Notes: generated by a model from the letters alone, not told the origin. Shown: positions 32,588 through 42,684, counted from the first letter of the stretch. The stretch is DNA of 49,652 nucleotides from an uncultured Acetatifactor sp. (GCA_910580225.1 CAJTXE010000033.1:1-49652), one strand, 5' to 3'. Program-made: numbers and translations.

Positions 32588-33693
32588 CAGTCCAGATAAT
32601 CCTTGAGTTTTCTGCTGCGGCTGGGATGACGCAGTTTCCGCAGTGCCTTTGCCTCAATCTGGCGGATACGCTCTCTGGTCACCTTGAACTCTTTGCCCAC
32701 TTCCTCCAAGGTCCGGGCACGGCCGTCGTCCAGCCCGAATCGCAGTCGGAGAACCTTCTGCTCTCTGTCGGTCAGTGTGCTCAAAACCTCCACCAACTGC
32801 TCCTTCAGCAGAGTAAATGCCGCTGCATCCGCAGGAACAGGCACCTTGTCATCCTCAATAAAGTCTCCCAGATGGCTGTCCTCCTCCTCGCCGATTGGCG
32901 TCTCCATGGAAACCGGCTCCTGGCTGATCTTCAGAATCTCACGTACTCTGTCCACAGGCATATTCATCTCTTCCGCAATCTCCTCAGGAGTAGGTTCTCT
33001 CCCAAGCTCCTGCAGCAGCTGTCTGCTGACCCGGATAAGCTTATTGATGGTCTCCACCATATGAACGGGAATCCGTATGGTTCTTGCCTGGTCAGCGATA
33101 GCTCTGGTGATAGCCTGACGAATCCACCATGTGGCATAAGTGGAAAATTTAAATCCTTTGCAGTAATCAAATTTTTCCACAGCCTTGATCAGACCCAGAT
33201 TGCCCTCCTGAATCAAATCCAGAAACAGCATACCCCTGCCCACATAACGCTTGGCAATGCTGACCACCAGACGAAGATTTGCCTCTGCCAGACGCTTCTT
33301 TGCATCCTGATCCCCCAGCTCCATCCTCTGAGCCAGCTCAATCTCCTCCTCCGCGGAAAGCAGGGGGACCTTGCCGATTTCCTTCAAATACATGCGCACC
33401 GGATCTTCCAGGCTGATGCCGTCAGGTATGGTGAGATCCAGGTTCTCCACATCCACCTCATCCTCTTCTGTAAGAATGATATCATCCACCACCTCGTCAT
33501 CTGTGATGCGCAGCACATCCACATTATTCTGCTCCAGCGCATCCAGAATCCTCTCGAACTGTTCCTCCTCCAAAGGCATGTCCGCAAAGAAATCGCTGAT
33601 TTCCTGATATTCCAGTACATTCTTCTTCTTTTTGGCCATATTCAGAAGTTCTTTTACCTTCTCTTCAAATTTTGCCCGTATGTTTTCATCCAT
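32587..33693 (-). CDS. rpoD: RNA polymerase primary sigma factor (sigma-70/SigA)
   Basis: 368 residues. It directs RNA polymerase to housekeeping promoters. Region 1.1 is at the N-terminus, region 1.2 is DPVRMYLKEIGKVPLLSAEEE, regions 2.3-2.4 include FSTYATWWIRQAITRAI, and region 4.2 is the HTH LEEVGKEFKVTRERIRQIEAKALRKLR. It sits in the classical dnaG-rpoD order with trmK immediately downstream. AAGGATGG lies upstream of the ATG at a rather long spacing. The promoters noted in this window with -35/-10 hexamers would be read by this factor. Confidence 0.98.
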   Translation of the reverse strand: MDENIRAKFEEKVKELLNMAKKKKNVLEYQEISDFFADMPLEEEQFERILDALEQNNVDVLRITDDEVVDDIILTEEDEVDVENLDLTIPDGISLEDPVRMYLKEIGKVPLLSAEEEIELAQRMELGDQDAKKRLAEANLRLVVSIAKRYVGRGMLFLDLIQEGNLGLIKAVEKFDYCKGFKFSTYATWWIRQAITRAIADQARTIRIPVHMVETINKLIRVSRQLLQELGREPTPEEIAEEMNMPVDRVREILKISQEPVSMETPIGEEEDSHLGDFIEDDKVPVPADAAAFTLLKEQLVEVLSTLTDREQKVLRLRFGLDDGRARTLEEVGKEFKVTRERIRQIEAKALRKLRHPSRSRKLKDYLD

Positions 33694-33779
33694 CGTAGTG
33701 ATTCCATCCTTCCCCGGGAAGTGTTTCCCCTATCTATTAATATATCAAACATCTGTTTAAAGTTACCAATATCTTTACC

Positions 33780-35552
33780 CTAATCCAGGGAAATATGCGC
33801 TCTCCCCAGCTCTTCCAATGCTTTCTTTCCTTCAATTGCACGGCTTAACGCACTTACATCCGTCCCCATTCGGGCCACATGATATTCATAACTGTTCTTT
33901 TTTACAGAGAGCAGGATATCTCGGAATGCCTTCTCCTTTTCCGGCTCTGTCTCCAGACCGGGGAGATCCGCCGAAAAAAGGGCCGCTGCTTCGCGTTGTT
34001 CGCTTTCCTCCTCGAACATGCTGATAATCCCTGCCGGATTCAGCTTTCCTTCCTCCAGCTCACGAAACATCCTCTCCGCCACCCGCTGACAAACCCCTTC
34101 CGTAAAGTCCATGGCAGAGATATATTTTTTAATCCTGTCATACAGCCCTGGCCTGTCCGCAATCCAGGTGAGAAGAAGCCTCTGGGATCGTTTCGCCTTA
34201 TCCTCAGGACTTGTCTTTGGACGAACCCCCGATTTAGGACGTTCCACCGGCTTGACCAGACCGGTCTGCGCCGCATAGCCCCGCACCAGTTTCCTCAGAT
34301 TCTCCACCCCGATGAAATATTTCTCAGCCACTGCCTGAAGATAATTGTCCCGCTCCACTTCCTCGGAAAAGGAACAGAGCTTCCTGGCGATTTCCCGGTG
34401 AAACCTTGTCTTCTCCTCCGGGTCAGACAGACGAAACTGCCCTTCCAGTATCCTGATTTCAAAGAAAAAACTGTTTTCCGCCTGGAGAATCCGCTCCTGG
34501 AAAGCCTCCCTTCCCAGCGCTTTCATAAATTCGTCCGGGTCCTTGTAGGGCTGCATATTGATGACTTTACCGGTCAATCCTGCTTCCCGCAGAATTCCGA
34601 TCCCTCTTAAGGCCGCTTTCACACCTGCACCGTCACTGTCATATGCCAGCAGTACCTGATCCGTGTACCGACGAAGCAATGCGGCCTGCTCCGCCGTAAA
34701 CGCCGTTCCCAGAGAAGCCACTGCCTGGCCGAACCCCGCCTGATGCATGGCAATCACATCCATGTAACCCTCACAGAGAATAATATTCGAGCTTCTGGCC
34801 CTTCTGGCATAATTCAGACCATAAAGATTCCGCCTTTTGTCAAACACTGGTGTCTCCGGTGAATTCAGATATTTCGGTTCTCCTTCCCCCATTACCCGAC
34901 CGCCGAAGCCGATAACCCGGTTATTGATGTCCTGAATCGGATACATAACACGGTTCCAGAACTGACTTGTCATACCGTATTTTTCCGAATGACTGGCCAG
35001 ACCGGCCTCCTGGATCACTTCATCCTCAAAACCTTTTCCCCGCAGATACTGCACCAGTACGGCACCGTTTTTCCCCGCAAAACCCAGTCCGAATTTCTGC
35101 ATGGTCTCATCGGTAAGCTCCCTCTTCTTCAGGTACTGATAACCACGTTCTCCCTGGGCTGTACGTAATTGATAATAAAAAAACTTCGCCGCTTCTTTGT
35201 TCACTGCAAGAAGCCTGGCCCGCCTGCTCTCCCGCTTGCGTCCTTCCTCCGATTCCTCCGGCTCCGGCAGCTGCACTCCCGCTCTGTCCGCCAGCATCTT
35301 CACTGCCTCCGGAAAAGAAAAATTCTCATAATTCATCACAAAAGTATAGACATTTCCTCCTGCGCCGCAGCCAAAACAATGATACACCTGCAGATCCCCG
35401 TTAACGGAAAAAGACGGCGACTTCTCGTTGTGAAAAGGGCACAATCCCCAATGGCGGCCGCCTCTCTTCTGCAGCTTCACATGCTCAGATACCACATCCA
35501 CGATATCGTTTTTCGTCCTGACTTCCTCTACTGTCTCATCGGAATAAAACAT
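33780..35552 (-). CDS. dnaG: DNA primase
   Basis: 590 residues. It makes RNA primers for DNA replication. The CHC2 zinc finger is complete (CPFHNEKSPSFSV ... CFGCGAGG, residues ~40-68), the TOPRIM domain has EGYMDVIAMHQAG and AYDSDGAG (~260-310), and a DnaB-binding C-terminal region follows. ATG 35552 lies after GGAGGG; the frame opens 27 bp earlier. It follows dgt by 36 bp. Confidence 0.97.
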   Translation of the reverse strand: MFYSDETVEEVRTKNDIVDVVSEHVKLQKRGGRHWGLCPFHNEKSPSFSVNGDLQVYHCFGCGAGGNVYTFVMNYENFSFPEAVKMLADRAGVQLPEPEESEEGRKRESRRARLLAVNKEAAKFFYYQLRTAQGERGYQYLKKRELTDETMQKFGLGFAGKNGAVLVQYLRGKGFEDEVIQEAGLASHSEKYGMTSQFWNRVMYPIQDINNRVIGFGGRVMGEGEPKYLNSPETPVFDKRRNLYGLNYARRARSSNIILCEGYMDVIAMHQAGFGQAVASLGTAFTAEQAALLRRYTDQVLLAYDSDGAGVKAALRGIGILREAGLTGKVINMQPYKDPDEFMKALGREAFQERILQAENSFFFEIRILEGQFRLSDPEEKTRFHREIARKLCSFSEEVERDNYLQAVAEKYFIGVENLRKLVRGYAAQTGLVKPVERPKSGVRPKTSPEDKAKRSQRLLLTWIADRPGLYDRIKKYISAMDFTEGVCQRVAERMFRELEEGKLNPAGIISMFEEESEQREAAALFSADLPGLETEPEKEKAFRDILLSVKKNSYEYHVARMGTDVSALSRAIEGKKALEELGRAHISLD

Positions 35553-35588
35553 ATTCCCTCCATTAAAACCGCAATCCAACAGTCCCCT

Positions 35589-36593
35589 TCAGATCGACCA
35601 GGACTTCGGTATGTAGATCTCATCGTATGTGGCGATGGCGAAACGGTCTGTCATCGCCCCAACATAGTCACAGACCACCTGCTCCTTAGCCTCCCCCTCG
35701 GACAGCAGGTCCAGAAACTCTCCCGGCATCTCATCAATATGTTTCATAAAATGCTGATACAACGTCTCCATCAGCATCTCTGCCTTGCCCTCCTCGCTCT
35801 TTGCAAGTGGATTATAATATACATTTTCGCACATAAATCTACGCATTTTCTTCATCGCATCATATACGGGAGGAGACATCTGAATATCGTTTTTCCCCAT
35901 ACTGGAAGTCACAATATCATGAATAAAACAATCCAGGCGGTCGCCCGGTGTACTGCCGATGATCTCCCGAATCTCCCCCGGCACATCGCTTTCTTTTAAT
36001 ATGCCCGCACGCACGGCATCGTCCATATCATGATGGATATAGGCGATCTTATCTGACAGCCTGACGATCTTCCCCTCCAGCGTATGAGGCTTTCCGATGG
36101 TCTGGTGATTCAGAATCCCGTCCTTGACTTCATAAGTCAAATTCAGTCCCTGACCATTTTTTTCCAGGCGGTCCACAGTCCGCACGCTCTGGAGGCTGTG
36201 CTCGAACCCAAGAGGACACACTCTGTTCAGCGCTCTCTCTCCTGCATGCCCAAAGGGCGTATGTCCCAGGTCATGCCCCAGTGCAATCGCCTCCACCAGC
36301 TCCTCGTTCATCCGCAGAGCCTTGGCAATGGTGCGGGCATTCTGAGACACTTCCAGAGTATGGGTCAGCCGGGTGCGGTAATGATCCCCCTCAGGTGTCA
36401 GAAATACCTGAGTCTTATCCTTCAGCCGCCGAAAAGCTTTGCAATGAATGATCCTGTCCCTGTCCCGCTGGAACACAGGGCGGATATCGCATTGTTTCTC
36501 TGCTCTGGTTCTTCCTCTGGAATCCGCACTGTGAGATGCATAGGGGCTTAAATACTCCCTCTCCCATTGTTCCAAATTTTCTCTGATCGTCAT
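35589..36593 (-). CDS. dgt: dGTPase-like HD-domain triphosphohydrolase
   Basis: 334 residues. It hydrolyses dGTP (or other dNTPs) to the nucleoside and triphosphate. HD-domain metal ligands are visible: RTRLTHTLEVSQ near 75, HDLGHTPFGHAGE near 108 and SDKIAYIHHDMDD near 182. ATG 36593 is preceded by GGGAG at 5 nt; ATG 36605 upstream is less likely. First gene of the dgt-dnaG-rpoD-trmK cluster; its promoter should lie in 36594-36680, where I did not find a clear consensus. Confidence 0.94.
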   Translation of the reverse strand: MTIRENLEQWEREYLSPYASHSADSRGRTRAEKQCDIRPVFQRDRDRIIHCKAFRRLKDKTQVFLTPEGDHYRTRLTHTLEVSQNARTIAKALRMNEELVEAIALGHDLGHTPFGHAGERALNRVCPLGFEHSLQSVRTVDRLEKNGQGLNLTYEVKDGILNHQTIGKPHTLEGKIVRLSDKIAYIHHDMDDAVRAGILKESDVPGEIREIIGSTPGDRLDCFIHDIVTSSMGKNDIQMSPPVYDAMKKMRRFMCENVYYNPLAKSEEGKAEMLMETLYQHFMKHIDEMPGEFLDLLSEGEAKEQVVCDYVGAMTDRFAIATYDEIYIPKSWSI

Positions 36594-36679
36594 AGCCGCT
36601 CCCATCTGCGCTTTCCGCAAAAAACCTTTCTCCTATTTTTATTATTCTGCGCTGAGAGTCAAATTCCTTTTTTTCAGGA

Positions 36680-36720
36680 AAAAATGGCATGCACAAAGCC
36701 CTGCCGGGAGACAGGGCTTT
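36680..36720 (-). terminator. Terminator after the esterase gene
   Basis: Stem AAAGCCCTG/CAGGGCTTT with an 8-nt loop (36695-36720); on the minus strand a 10-nt spacer is followed by TTTTTT. It separates the acyltransferase/esterase operon from dgt. Confidence 0.7.
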
Positions 36721-36803
36721 CCTGCTGTTTACATTCGGCCTGCCGGAGACCGCTGAAAGAACATCCAACAGCCTTTCCCGGCGGCCCTGTATATCTGCCG
36801 GAA

Positions 36804-38123
36804 TTATCGGCAGATATCATAGATAAATTCCGCGTTTTTATCCATGGCATTCCATGCTGTCTTCATAGGGGACATCTGAAAGACATGCCACATCCCCGGC
36901 CAGACATCAATCTTCACGGAGACATTGGCGTCGATAAAAGCCTGGTGAAGCCTCAGGGAATCACTGAGCAGAATCTCGTTCTCTCCCACCTGGATATAGG
37001 CAGGTGGAAATCCCTCAAAATTGCCGTACAGCGGCGAAATCAGCTCCTGTTTCAGATCCTGTCCCTCTGCATAAGCCTTCACCATCCTGTCAATATAGGC
37101 ACTGTTCAGCACCGGATCCAGCTCTGCTTTCGTCTGAAATGATTTGCCGGAAGAGGTCAGATCGGTCCAGGGAGACATCAGAACAATTCCCCTCGGCAGC
37201 AATCTGCCCTCCTCCTTCAGCTTCAGGGTCAGCGCCAGTGCCAGATTTCCTCCGGCAGAATCCCCTGTCAGCACTATATCCCTGGCTCCGTACCCCAGCA
37301 ACATTAGATAATTCCACGCCTTCATGGCGTCTTCCACTGCTGCCGGATACGGATTTTCCGGCGCCAGACGGTAATCGAAACAGAACACATCCATGGAGGT
37401 GGATTCCGCCAGCTTGGAAGTCAGCGTTCTGGCATATAGGCTGCTTCCAGTGGAATAGCCGCCGCCATGACAGTGCAGGATCAAGTATTTCTTCCTATGA
37501 GCCCGATTGACACTGATCCATTCTCCATACATTCCGTCCACATCCACTTCCCGATAATGAATCGATTTCGTATTGCTCAAAATCGCCCCGATATAATCCT
37601 GCGACTGCCGATGTTTCTCTATATCCGAATTTTCCACCATGCCGTGAACACGCCGAATCAGATTCATCAGGCTCTGGCTCCTTTTATCTGCCACCTGCGT
37701 CTCTATTGTCCCGATCTCCACCTGTTCCGGCCCGGCTGTCTCCGGCTGCACCGCTTCCCCTTTCCCGTTGTCTGCCTTTTTATTTCCCAATTTCCCCATC
37801 CGACTCTTTTCGCCTTCCATCTTACTCAGACCCTCTGCCCCATCCCTCTCAGTCAGCGGCATGCGATCCTTTACCGCATCCGGTTCCTCCCGGCTTCCTG
37901 CCTTTGTTTCTTCCCTATTTCCTTCCACAATCCTCCTGGCCTTTCCAATGGACAATTTCCCTGTCTCGGCCTTTCCGATTACCAACTTTCCCATCTCTTC
38001 CTGTCCAACCTCCGCGCTCTGCACGTTTATCCGCTTCCCTGCTTCATCATCACTGTCTCCTGGTTCCCATATCTCCTGTGTCTCCCTGCTGTCTTCAGAA
38101 ATGCAGCCTTCTGCGCACCTCAT
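36804..38123 (-). CDS. Alpha/beta hydrolase (HSL-type esterase) with long low-complexity N-terminal extension
   Basis: 439 residues. The catalytic part (about 190-439) is a hormone-sensitive-lipase-type esterase: HCHGGGYSTG oxyanion motif, GDSAGGNLALAL with the nucleophile serine, and a final histidine in GMWHVFQM. Residues 1 to ~150 are a K/E/G-rich extension with repeats such as GKLVIGKAETGKLSIGKA. An AAAAGGAG sits 10 nt before an internal ATG at 37667, so a ~287-residue form may be the main product. The long frame overlaps the upstream DUF6320 gene by 29 bp. The esterase may act with the acyltransferase in the same operon. Confidence 0.85.
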   Translation of the reverse strand: MRCAEGCISEDSRETQEIWEPGDSDDEAGKRINVQSAEVGQEEMGKLVIGKAETGKLSIGKARRIVEGNREETKAGSREEPDAVKDRMPLTERDGAEGLSKMEGEKSRMGKLGNKKADNGKGEAVQPETAGPEQVEIGTIETQVADKRSQSLMNLIRRVHGMVENSDIEKHRQSQDYIGAILSNTKSIHYREVDVDGMYGEWISVNRAHRKKYLILHCHGGGYSTGSSLYARTLTSKLAESTSMDVFCFDYRLAPENPYPAAVEDAMKAWNYLMLLGYGARDIVLTGDSAGGNLALALTLKLKEEGRLLPRGIVLMSPWTDLTSSGKSFQTKAELDPVLNSAYIDRMVKAYAEGQDLKQELISPLYGNFEGFPPAYIQVGENEILLSDSLRLHQAFIDANVSVKIDVWPGMWHVFQMSPMKTAWNAMDKNAEFIYDICR

Positions 38124-38823
38124 TCCTAAGCCGCCTTCGAGAAAGCATAGTAATCAGGGCAATATCCAGTATGACACATACCGTCAGCACCACGGCGGAC
38201 CAGCTCAGCGCAATCTCCCCTGCCAAATACCAGTCTATCAGCATCTCCAATCCCAGGCAAAGCAGGCCGATACCGGTGAAAAGATACAGAGACACTGTCA
38301 GAAAAGATCTGGGCAGCTTCCGGATACACAGAGTCACCAACTCCGCAACAGCAGTCACCAACACGGTAATCGGCAGCCCCAATCTCAGAAACCACTCCCT
38401 GCTCCCTGTCTGAAATGTCAGCATATAGAGATAAATTACCACTACGGCACCATCGTATAATAAGGACACATAGATGGGCTGCTTTGTATAAATCATCACG
38501 GGAATCAGAATCACCCACAGCACTCCACAGGCACCGATTACTGCCAGCGACCACAGTGTCTCTCTGAACACCAGCCCATTCAGGATACCGCAGGTGGCCG
38601 CAGTAGCCAGTACCACCATGGACATCAACAGCCCGAAATCTTTCTTATTCGCCGCCTCCACCTGACTCTTCTCTTTCGGAAAGGGCGACTGCTGTGAGAT
38701 CTCCTTTCTGTCCCGGACAGATCTTTTCTCCAGATCTCTTGGATTCCATATGGGCGTGTTGCACAGAGGACATTCCTGTGCGGAAGCATCCAGCTCCACG
38801 CCGCAGTTGACACAATATGACAT
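38095..38823 (-). CDS. Zinc-ribbon membrane protein (DUF6320-like)
   Basis: 242 residues. An N-terminal zinc ribbon (CVNCGVELDASAQECPLC) is followed by a charged linker and six or so hydrophobic spans, ending in a basic RRRLRNEVRRR tail. ATG 38823 is set by AGGAG 6 nt upstream; the frame is open to 38871. It lies between an acyltransferase-like gene and an esterase on one transcript, a trio I recall from other Firmicutes. The DUF6320 label is from memory. Function unknown. Confidence 0.83.
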   Translation of the reverse strand: MSYCVNCGVELDASAQECPLCNTPIWNPRDLEKRSVRDRKEISQQSPFPKEKSQVEAANKKDFGLLMSMVVLATAATCGILNGLVFRETLWSLAVIGACGVLWVILIPVMIYTKQPIYVSLLYDGAVVVIYLYMLTFQTGSREWFLRLGLPITVLVTAVAELVTLCIRKLPRSFLTVSLYLFTGIGLLCLGLEMLIDWYLAGEIALSWSAVVLTVCVILDIALITMLSRRRLRNEVRRRLHF

Positions 38824-38930
38824 AAATTTCTCCTGTTCCGGCTTTCCACCCGTCCTGCATTTCTCAAACATCGATCTGCTTCAGATCCCCGCCGGCCGGA
38901 TTGCTGCAGCCTCTTCACTATGATCCCATG

Positions 38931-40250
38931 TCAATCACGATTGCTTTCCAGTTTCACATGAATCCCGTCCTTCACCAGCTTACGGAAAAAATGACGCTCC
39001 ACATCTGCCTCAATAATGCTGCTGGCAAAATTTACTGTCAGCACATCTCCGAAACTGATGATAGCACAGTTTGTCCTGCGGGAAAAAGGCTGTCCCATGT
39101 ATATGTCAAAACGTTCAATATAAGACGCCATACCATCCGGAACCTTCAGCGCCCCCATATTTGTCAGTCCCGCCGACGAATTCCGATCCTGCACCTTCGT
39201 ATAGAACAGCCGCACAACAAAATCCTTGATAAACAGCGGCACCACACGGATAAAGGGATTTCGCTGGGTAGCAGCGTTGGTGGTAATATCGCCCCGCAGC
39301 AGTTTTTCATTAATATAATATCTCATGTAATTGTGTACCTGCTGCACAATTTCCTCAAAGGTGTATTCCCCCAGCCTGGGATCTATCCCCGGATAAATCA
39401 TGGTAATAAAATTCCGCAATGTGACAGAGGGGAAAAAACGCCTCAGATTTACCGGCATGGCGATCTTTACCGGGCGCTGACGGGACTGGCGCTCTTCTTC
39501 CTGCTTCACCATCAGTGCATAAAGCAGCACCGCGTTCAGGTATTCCGTGATGGTGGCACCGTACCGCTTTGCCGCCGTCGTCACCTCAGACACAGACATA
39601 ATGCCGTCGATAATGTTCAGCGTGTAGAAAGGCTCCGCCGTACCCCGGACTCTGTAAGCCTTTTCCTCCAGCCTGGGCGGACACACCTTTGCATTGGCAT
39701 AGCGCATATAGGCGTCCTCCAGCTCCTCCTCGTCCGGCGCCTCACCTATATCCAGAACAAATCCGCCGTTTTTTATCTCCTCATGCCCCAACAGCCGCAG
39801 ATAGGTGGCTGTCAGTGTCATCAGCACACACATACCCCCGGTGCCGTCCCCAAGACTGTGGTGTGCCTCCAGGGCAATCCTGTTGCGGAAATAATACACC
39901 CTCACCAGGTAACGGTTATTTGCCTTAAAATACATGGGCTGGCAGGGATTCTTCACGTCCTCCTGCACAAAAGGCCCCGGCCTGTCATTGGGTTCCAGGT
40001 AACGCCAGAACAGCCCTTTCCGGATGGCTGCCTTATATGTTGGAAAACGGGGCAGCGTCATATCCAGAGCCTTCTGAAGCACATCCGGCTGCACTTCTTC
40101 CTTCAGCAGCACCGAAAGCCTGTACACAGACGAAAAATCTCTCCGCTGCAGCGTAGGATACACAATTGCGGATAAATCCAGCTGATACCAGTCTCTTCGC
40201 TGTGCCTTGCCCCTTTTCTCCCTGCCTTGCTTTTTATCAATATTTTCCAT
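38931..40250 (-). CDS. Alcohol acetyltransferase/condensation-like acyltransferase
   Basis: 439 residues of the BAHD/condensation-type superfamily. The catalytic HHxxxDG motif reads HHSLGDGTG near residue 131, and a second conserved DGIMSVSEV section follows near 216. It probably transfers an acyl group from CoA or a carrier to an alcohol or amine; no carrier protein or synthetase gene is nearby. First gene of the acyltransferase-DUF6320-esterase series. The binding site before the ATG is weak (GAGAGGC). Confidence 0.82.
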   Translation of the reverse strand: MENIDKKQGREKRGKAQRRDWYQLDLSAIVYPTLQRRDFSSVYRLSVLLKEEVQPDVLQKALDMTLPRFPTYKAAIRKGLFWRYLEPNDRPGPFVQEDVKNPCQPMYFKANNRYLVRVYYFRNRIALEAHHSLGDGTGGMCVLMTLTATYLRLLGHEEIKNGGFVLDIGEAPDEEELEDAYMRYANAKVCPPRLEEKAYRVRGTAEPFYTLNIIDGIMSVSEVTTAAKRYGATITEYLNAVLLYALMVKQEEERQSRQRPVKIAMPVNLRRFFPSVTLRNFITMIYPGIDPRLGEYTFEEIVQQVHNYMRYYINEKLLRGDITTNAATQRNPFIRVVPLFIKDFVVRLFYTKVQDRNSSAGLTNMGALKVPDGMASYIERFDIYMGQPFSRRTNCAIISFGDVLTVNFASSIIEADVERHFFRKLVKDGIHVKLESNRD

Positions 40251-40511
40251 ATGGAAAGCCTCTCAAACCTTCATATCTATTTCATTATTATACACATTCT
40301 GCCCATGAATGCAAAGATTTTCCATGATTTTTCCTCCCACAGCATTTTTCCCTGACCTCCTGAGCCTTTTTGTGCCGCTGCGTCAACAGTTGTTTGAGAT
40401 CTCACAGCCCTTGAGCAGTTCTCCTTCCCTGGAAATAAAAACTCCCAGAATCCATCTGGGAACCTCCTCTTGCCTGTTATCTGATTGCTGCTGAAACGGA
40501 ACGATTGTAAC

Positions 40512-40560
40512 AAAAAAATCCGGATCTGCTGAAAGCATAACTTCTTCAACAGACCCGGAA
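40512..40560 (-). terminator. Terminator of tRNA-Leu
   Basis: Long stem TCCGGGTCTGTTGAAG/CTTTCAGCAGATCCGGA with a short loop followed on the minus strand by seven T (40512-40518), 14 bp past the tRNA. Confidence 0.85.
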
Positions 40561-40573
40561 CCTTACGTTCTAG

Positions 40574-40657
40574 TGCAGGAAAAGAGACTTGAACTCTCAT
40601 GGTATTGCTACCACACGGACCTGAACCGTGCGCGTCTGCCAATTCCGCCATTCCTGC
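40574..40657 (-). tRNA. tRNA-Leu (anticodon CAG)
   Basis: An 84-nt class II tRNA: acceptor GCAGGAA/TTCCTGC with discriminator A, anticodon stem CACGG/CCGTG with loop TTCAGGT (anticodon CAG), a long variable arm (TGGTAGCAATACCA) and a T-arm with GTTCAAGTC. No CCA encoded. Confidence 0.96.
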
Positions 40658-40800
40658 GAACCTCACGAACAATATGTATTCTACACCATTTATTCCCATA
40701 AGTCAATAACTTTTTTGAAATTTTTTTATTTTTTTCCGGAGACTGTTTCCAATCCCCGGAAAATCAGTTTTTCCTCATGTCTGGCCCGTTTGACTACAAA

Positions 40801-42684
40801 TTAACCATCGCTCAATGTTACACTTTCTCCATATACCTTCCATATTCCCTTTCCCAGAAATTGTCCGCAGCGATCTCTCTCATAACGCGGCACTTCCAGC
40901 TCCGGGAGTCCGGACAGGCTGCCGTCCAGATATTGACCCAAACGGTACCGTGCTGTTTCCACCCTTGCAATCAGACCTCCATAGCGAAGATCCAGCCGGG
41001 ACCAGCCAAATGGCGAGCAGGTCTGCATCCATTGCTGCCTATGGGCGAGGCGCAGCTCATTTACCTGTTGCAGCAGCACCTCAAATCGCTCCTCATCCTC
41101 TTGAAGCGCAGCTCTGTCCCCGACTTTGTAATGTAGGTGAAGCCTCTCCCCAAGAGCTGCTTTCAGATGCAGAACTTTTGCCAGAAGAAGCGGAACCTGT
41201 AAAAACCATCCCTCCTCCCCTGCCTTTTCCGCATCCGCCTCCAGCAGTTCAGCCGTCTTTTCATAATGCAGATCCAGTCCAAGCCCACGCAGGTCCTCAT
41301 CATATATTCCCTCCAGCGGATCCTGCCAGAGAAGGTATTTTGACGGATTGGGCGGCCAGCGGTTCTCCGGATTGCTGCAGGGAACAGCATCCAGTAAAGC
41401 CGCATCCGTAAACCATCCGGCACACAGACCGGTGCATGCAGCAAAACGAACGGACAAAGCCTCCTGGCTGACCGGAGTCTCACGATAGGCGCTCTCTGCA
41501 TAGTACTGCATTCCCAAAAGCCCCAGCCAGTCACAGCATTCGGCTCCGTCATCATGCCACAGACAGCCGTATGCCATGGAAATACGATATTTTTTCACCG
41601 CCATGAGCGCATGCTCTGCAGTCTGGAACGTATGGGGATAGTTTACACAAAAAGAAGAAACCGAAAGCAGCGGCCCTGCATAAATGGGATTTCCCATATC
41701 CCGGTGTCTTTTCATCATCCCGTCCAGCAAAGCCGGATCCCGTGAATAATAATCCCAGTAAATCAAACCTGCATCCTTGGGAATCCGGGCGCATATTTGG
41801 GGATCGATCTCCCCCCCGGGATCCAGATAGGCATGCTTCGGTGAGCTGTATGATAACAGCATGTCACTGTAAAGAGCTATCTCCACCCCATTCTCCTGCG
41901 CCAGAGCATGTACCCGCTGCAGATGATCCAGAAAAATATCCAGGGGACGACAGGCTCCGTGCTGCTGACGATACCGTCCCTGCCCTAATCCGTGAGTCTC
42001 ATCCATTCCCACAATGACCAGCCGGCTTCTGAAGCACTGTCCCATCGTCCTAAGCATTTTCCCGATCAATTCATAGGTTTTCTCGTTATCGGCAAGGAGA
42101 CAGGAAGAGCTGTCCTGCAGCGAAGCATATTCCGGATAACGAAGCACCTTTTCCAGATGCCCCAGAACCTGTATGGATGCAATGATACGAATGCCGTACT
42201 GATCCCCATAATCATCCAGCTGACGCAGCGTTTCCTGGGTATAACCGCCCCGCATATATCCAAAACGAGGTTCACCTTCCAGCTCATACACATCTTCCAT
42301 ATAAAGGATCAGACAATTCAGTCCCATAAGAGCCATTCGGTCCAACACAGAACACAGAAACGCAGCATCCGGTACACTGTTTCGGGACGCATCAATCATA
42401 ACCCCAATCCGGGATATGTACATTTTCTCATCAGAATCAAATTCTGTCTTTCCTGCATTCTCCCGCAAAATCCCCAATGCCCGGAACAGATGAATTTTCT
42501 CCTGAAAACCAATCCGGCAGCGTTCCTTCTCCTTTGTAATCCGCAATATTTCTTCTGTCCCGTCCGGAAGTCTGTAACACTCCAGACTAATATCGTCCGC
42601 CCAGCCACCTTCAAAATAAAAGGACGGAAGTCCCTGTATTGCACCCAAGATATCCTCTTGTATCCCTGTGATTTGTCTGAACAT
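40801..42684 (-). CDS. GH20-like beta-N-acetylhexosaminidase
   Basis: 627 residues. A beta domain (1-115) is followed by a TIM barrel starting GVMIDASRNSVPD, as in GH20. The catalytic Asp-Glu pair is in VGMDETHGLG near residue 220, with conserved YWDYYSRD further on. The C-terminal ~200 residues are helical. It removes terminal GlcNAc or GalNAc from glycans; without a signal peptide it acts in the cytosol on imported oligosaccharides. ATG 42684 follows AAAGGAG at 5 nt (42699 is the frame start). It stands alone, divergent from the phosphatase gene. Confidence 0.85.
   Translation of the reverse strand: MFRQITGIQEDILGAIQGLPSFYFEGGWADDISLECYRLPDGTEEILRITKEKERCRIGFQEKIHLFRALGILRENAGKTEFDSDEKMYISRIGVMIDASRNSVPDAAFLCSVLDRMALMGLNCLILYMEDVYELEGEPRFGYMRGGYTQETLRQLDDYGDQYGIRIIASIQVLGHLEKVLRYPEYASLQDSSSCLLADNEKTYELIGKMLRTMGQCFRSRLVIVGMDETHGLGQGRYRQQHGACRPLDIFLDHLQRVHALAQENGVEIALYSDMLLSYSSPKHAYLDPGGEIDPQICARIPKDAGLIYWDYYSRDPALLDGMMKRHRDMGNPIYAGPLLSVSSFCVNYPHTFQTAEHALMAVKKYRISMAYGCLWHDDGAECCDWLGLLGMQYYAESAYRETPVSQEALSVRFAACTGLCAGWFTDAALLDAVPCSNPENRWPPNPSKYLLWQDPLEGIYDEDLRGLGLDLHYEKTAELLEADAEKAGEEGWFLQVPLLLAKVLHLKAALGERLHLHYKVGDRAALQEDEERFEVLLQQVNELRLAHRQQWMQTCSPFGWSRLDLRYGGLIARVETARYRLGQYLDGSLSGLPELEVPRYERDRCGQFLGKGIWKVYGESVTLSDG

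Noticed and set aside
32461..33783. 440-codon plus-strand frame
   Set aside because: Antisense of rpoD; no binding site and H/Q/L-rich shadow composition.
38901..40175. 424-codon plus-strand frame
   Set aside because: Antisense of the acyltransferase gene; same shadow signs.
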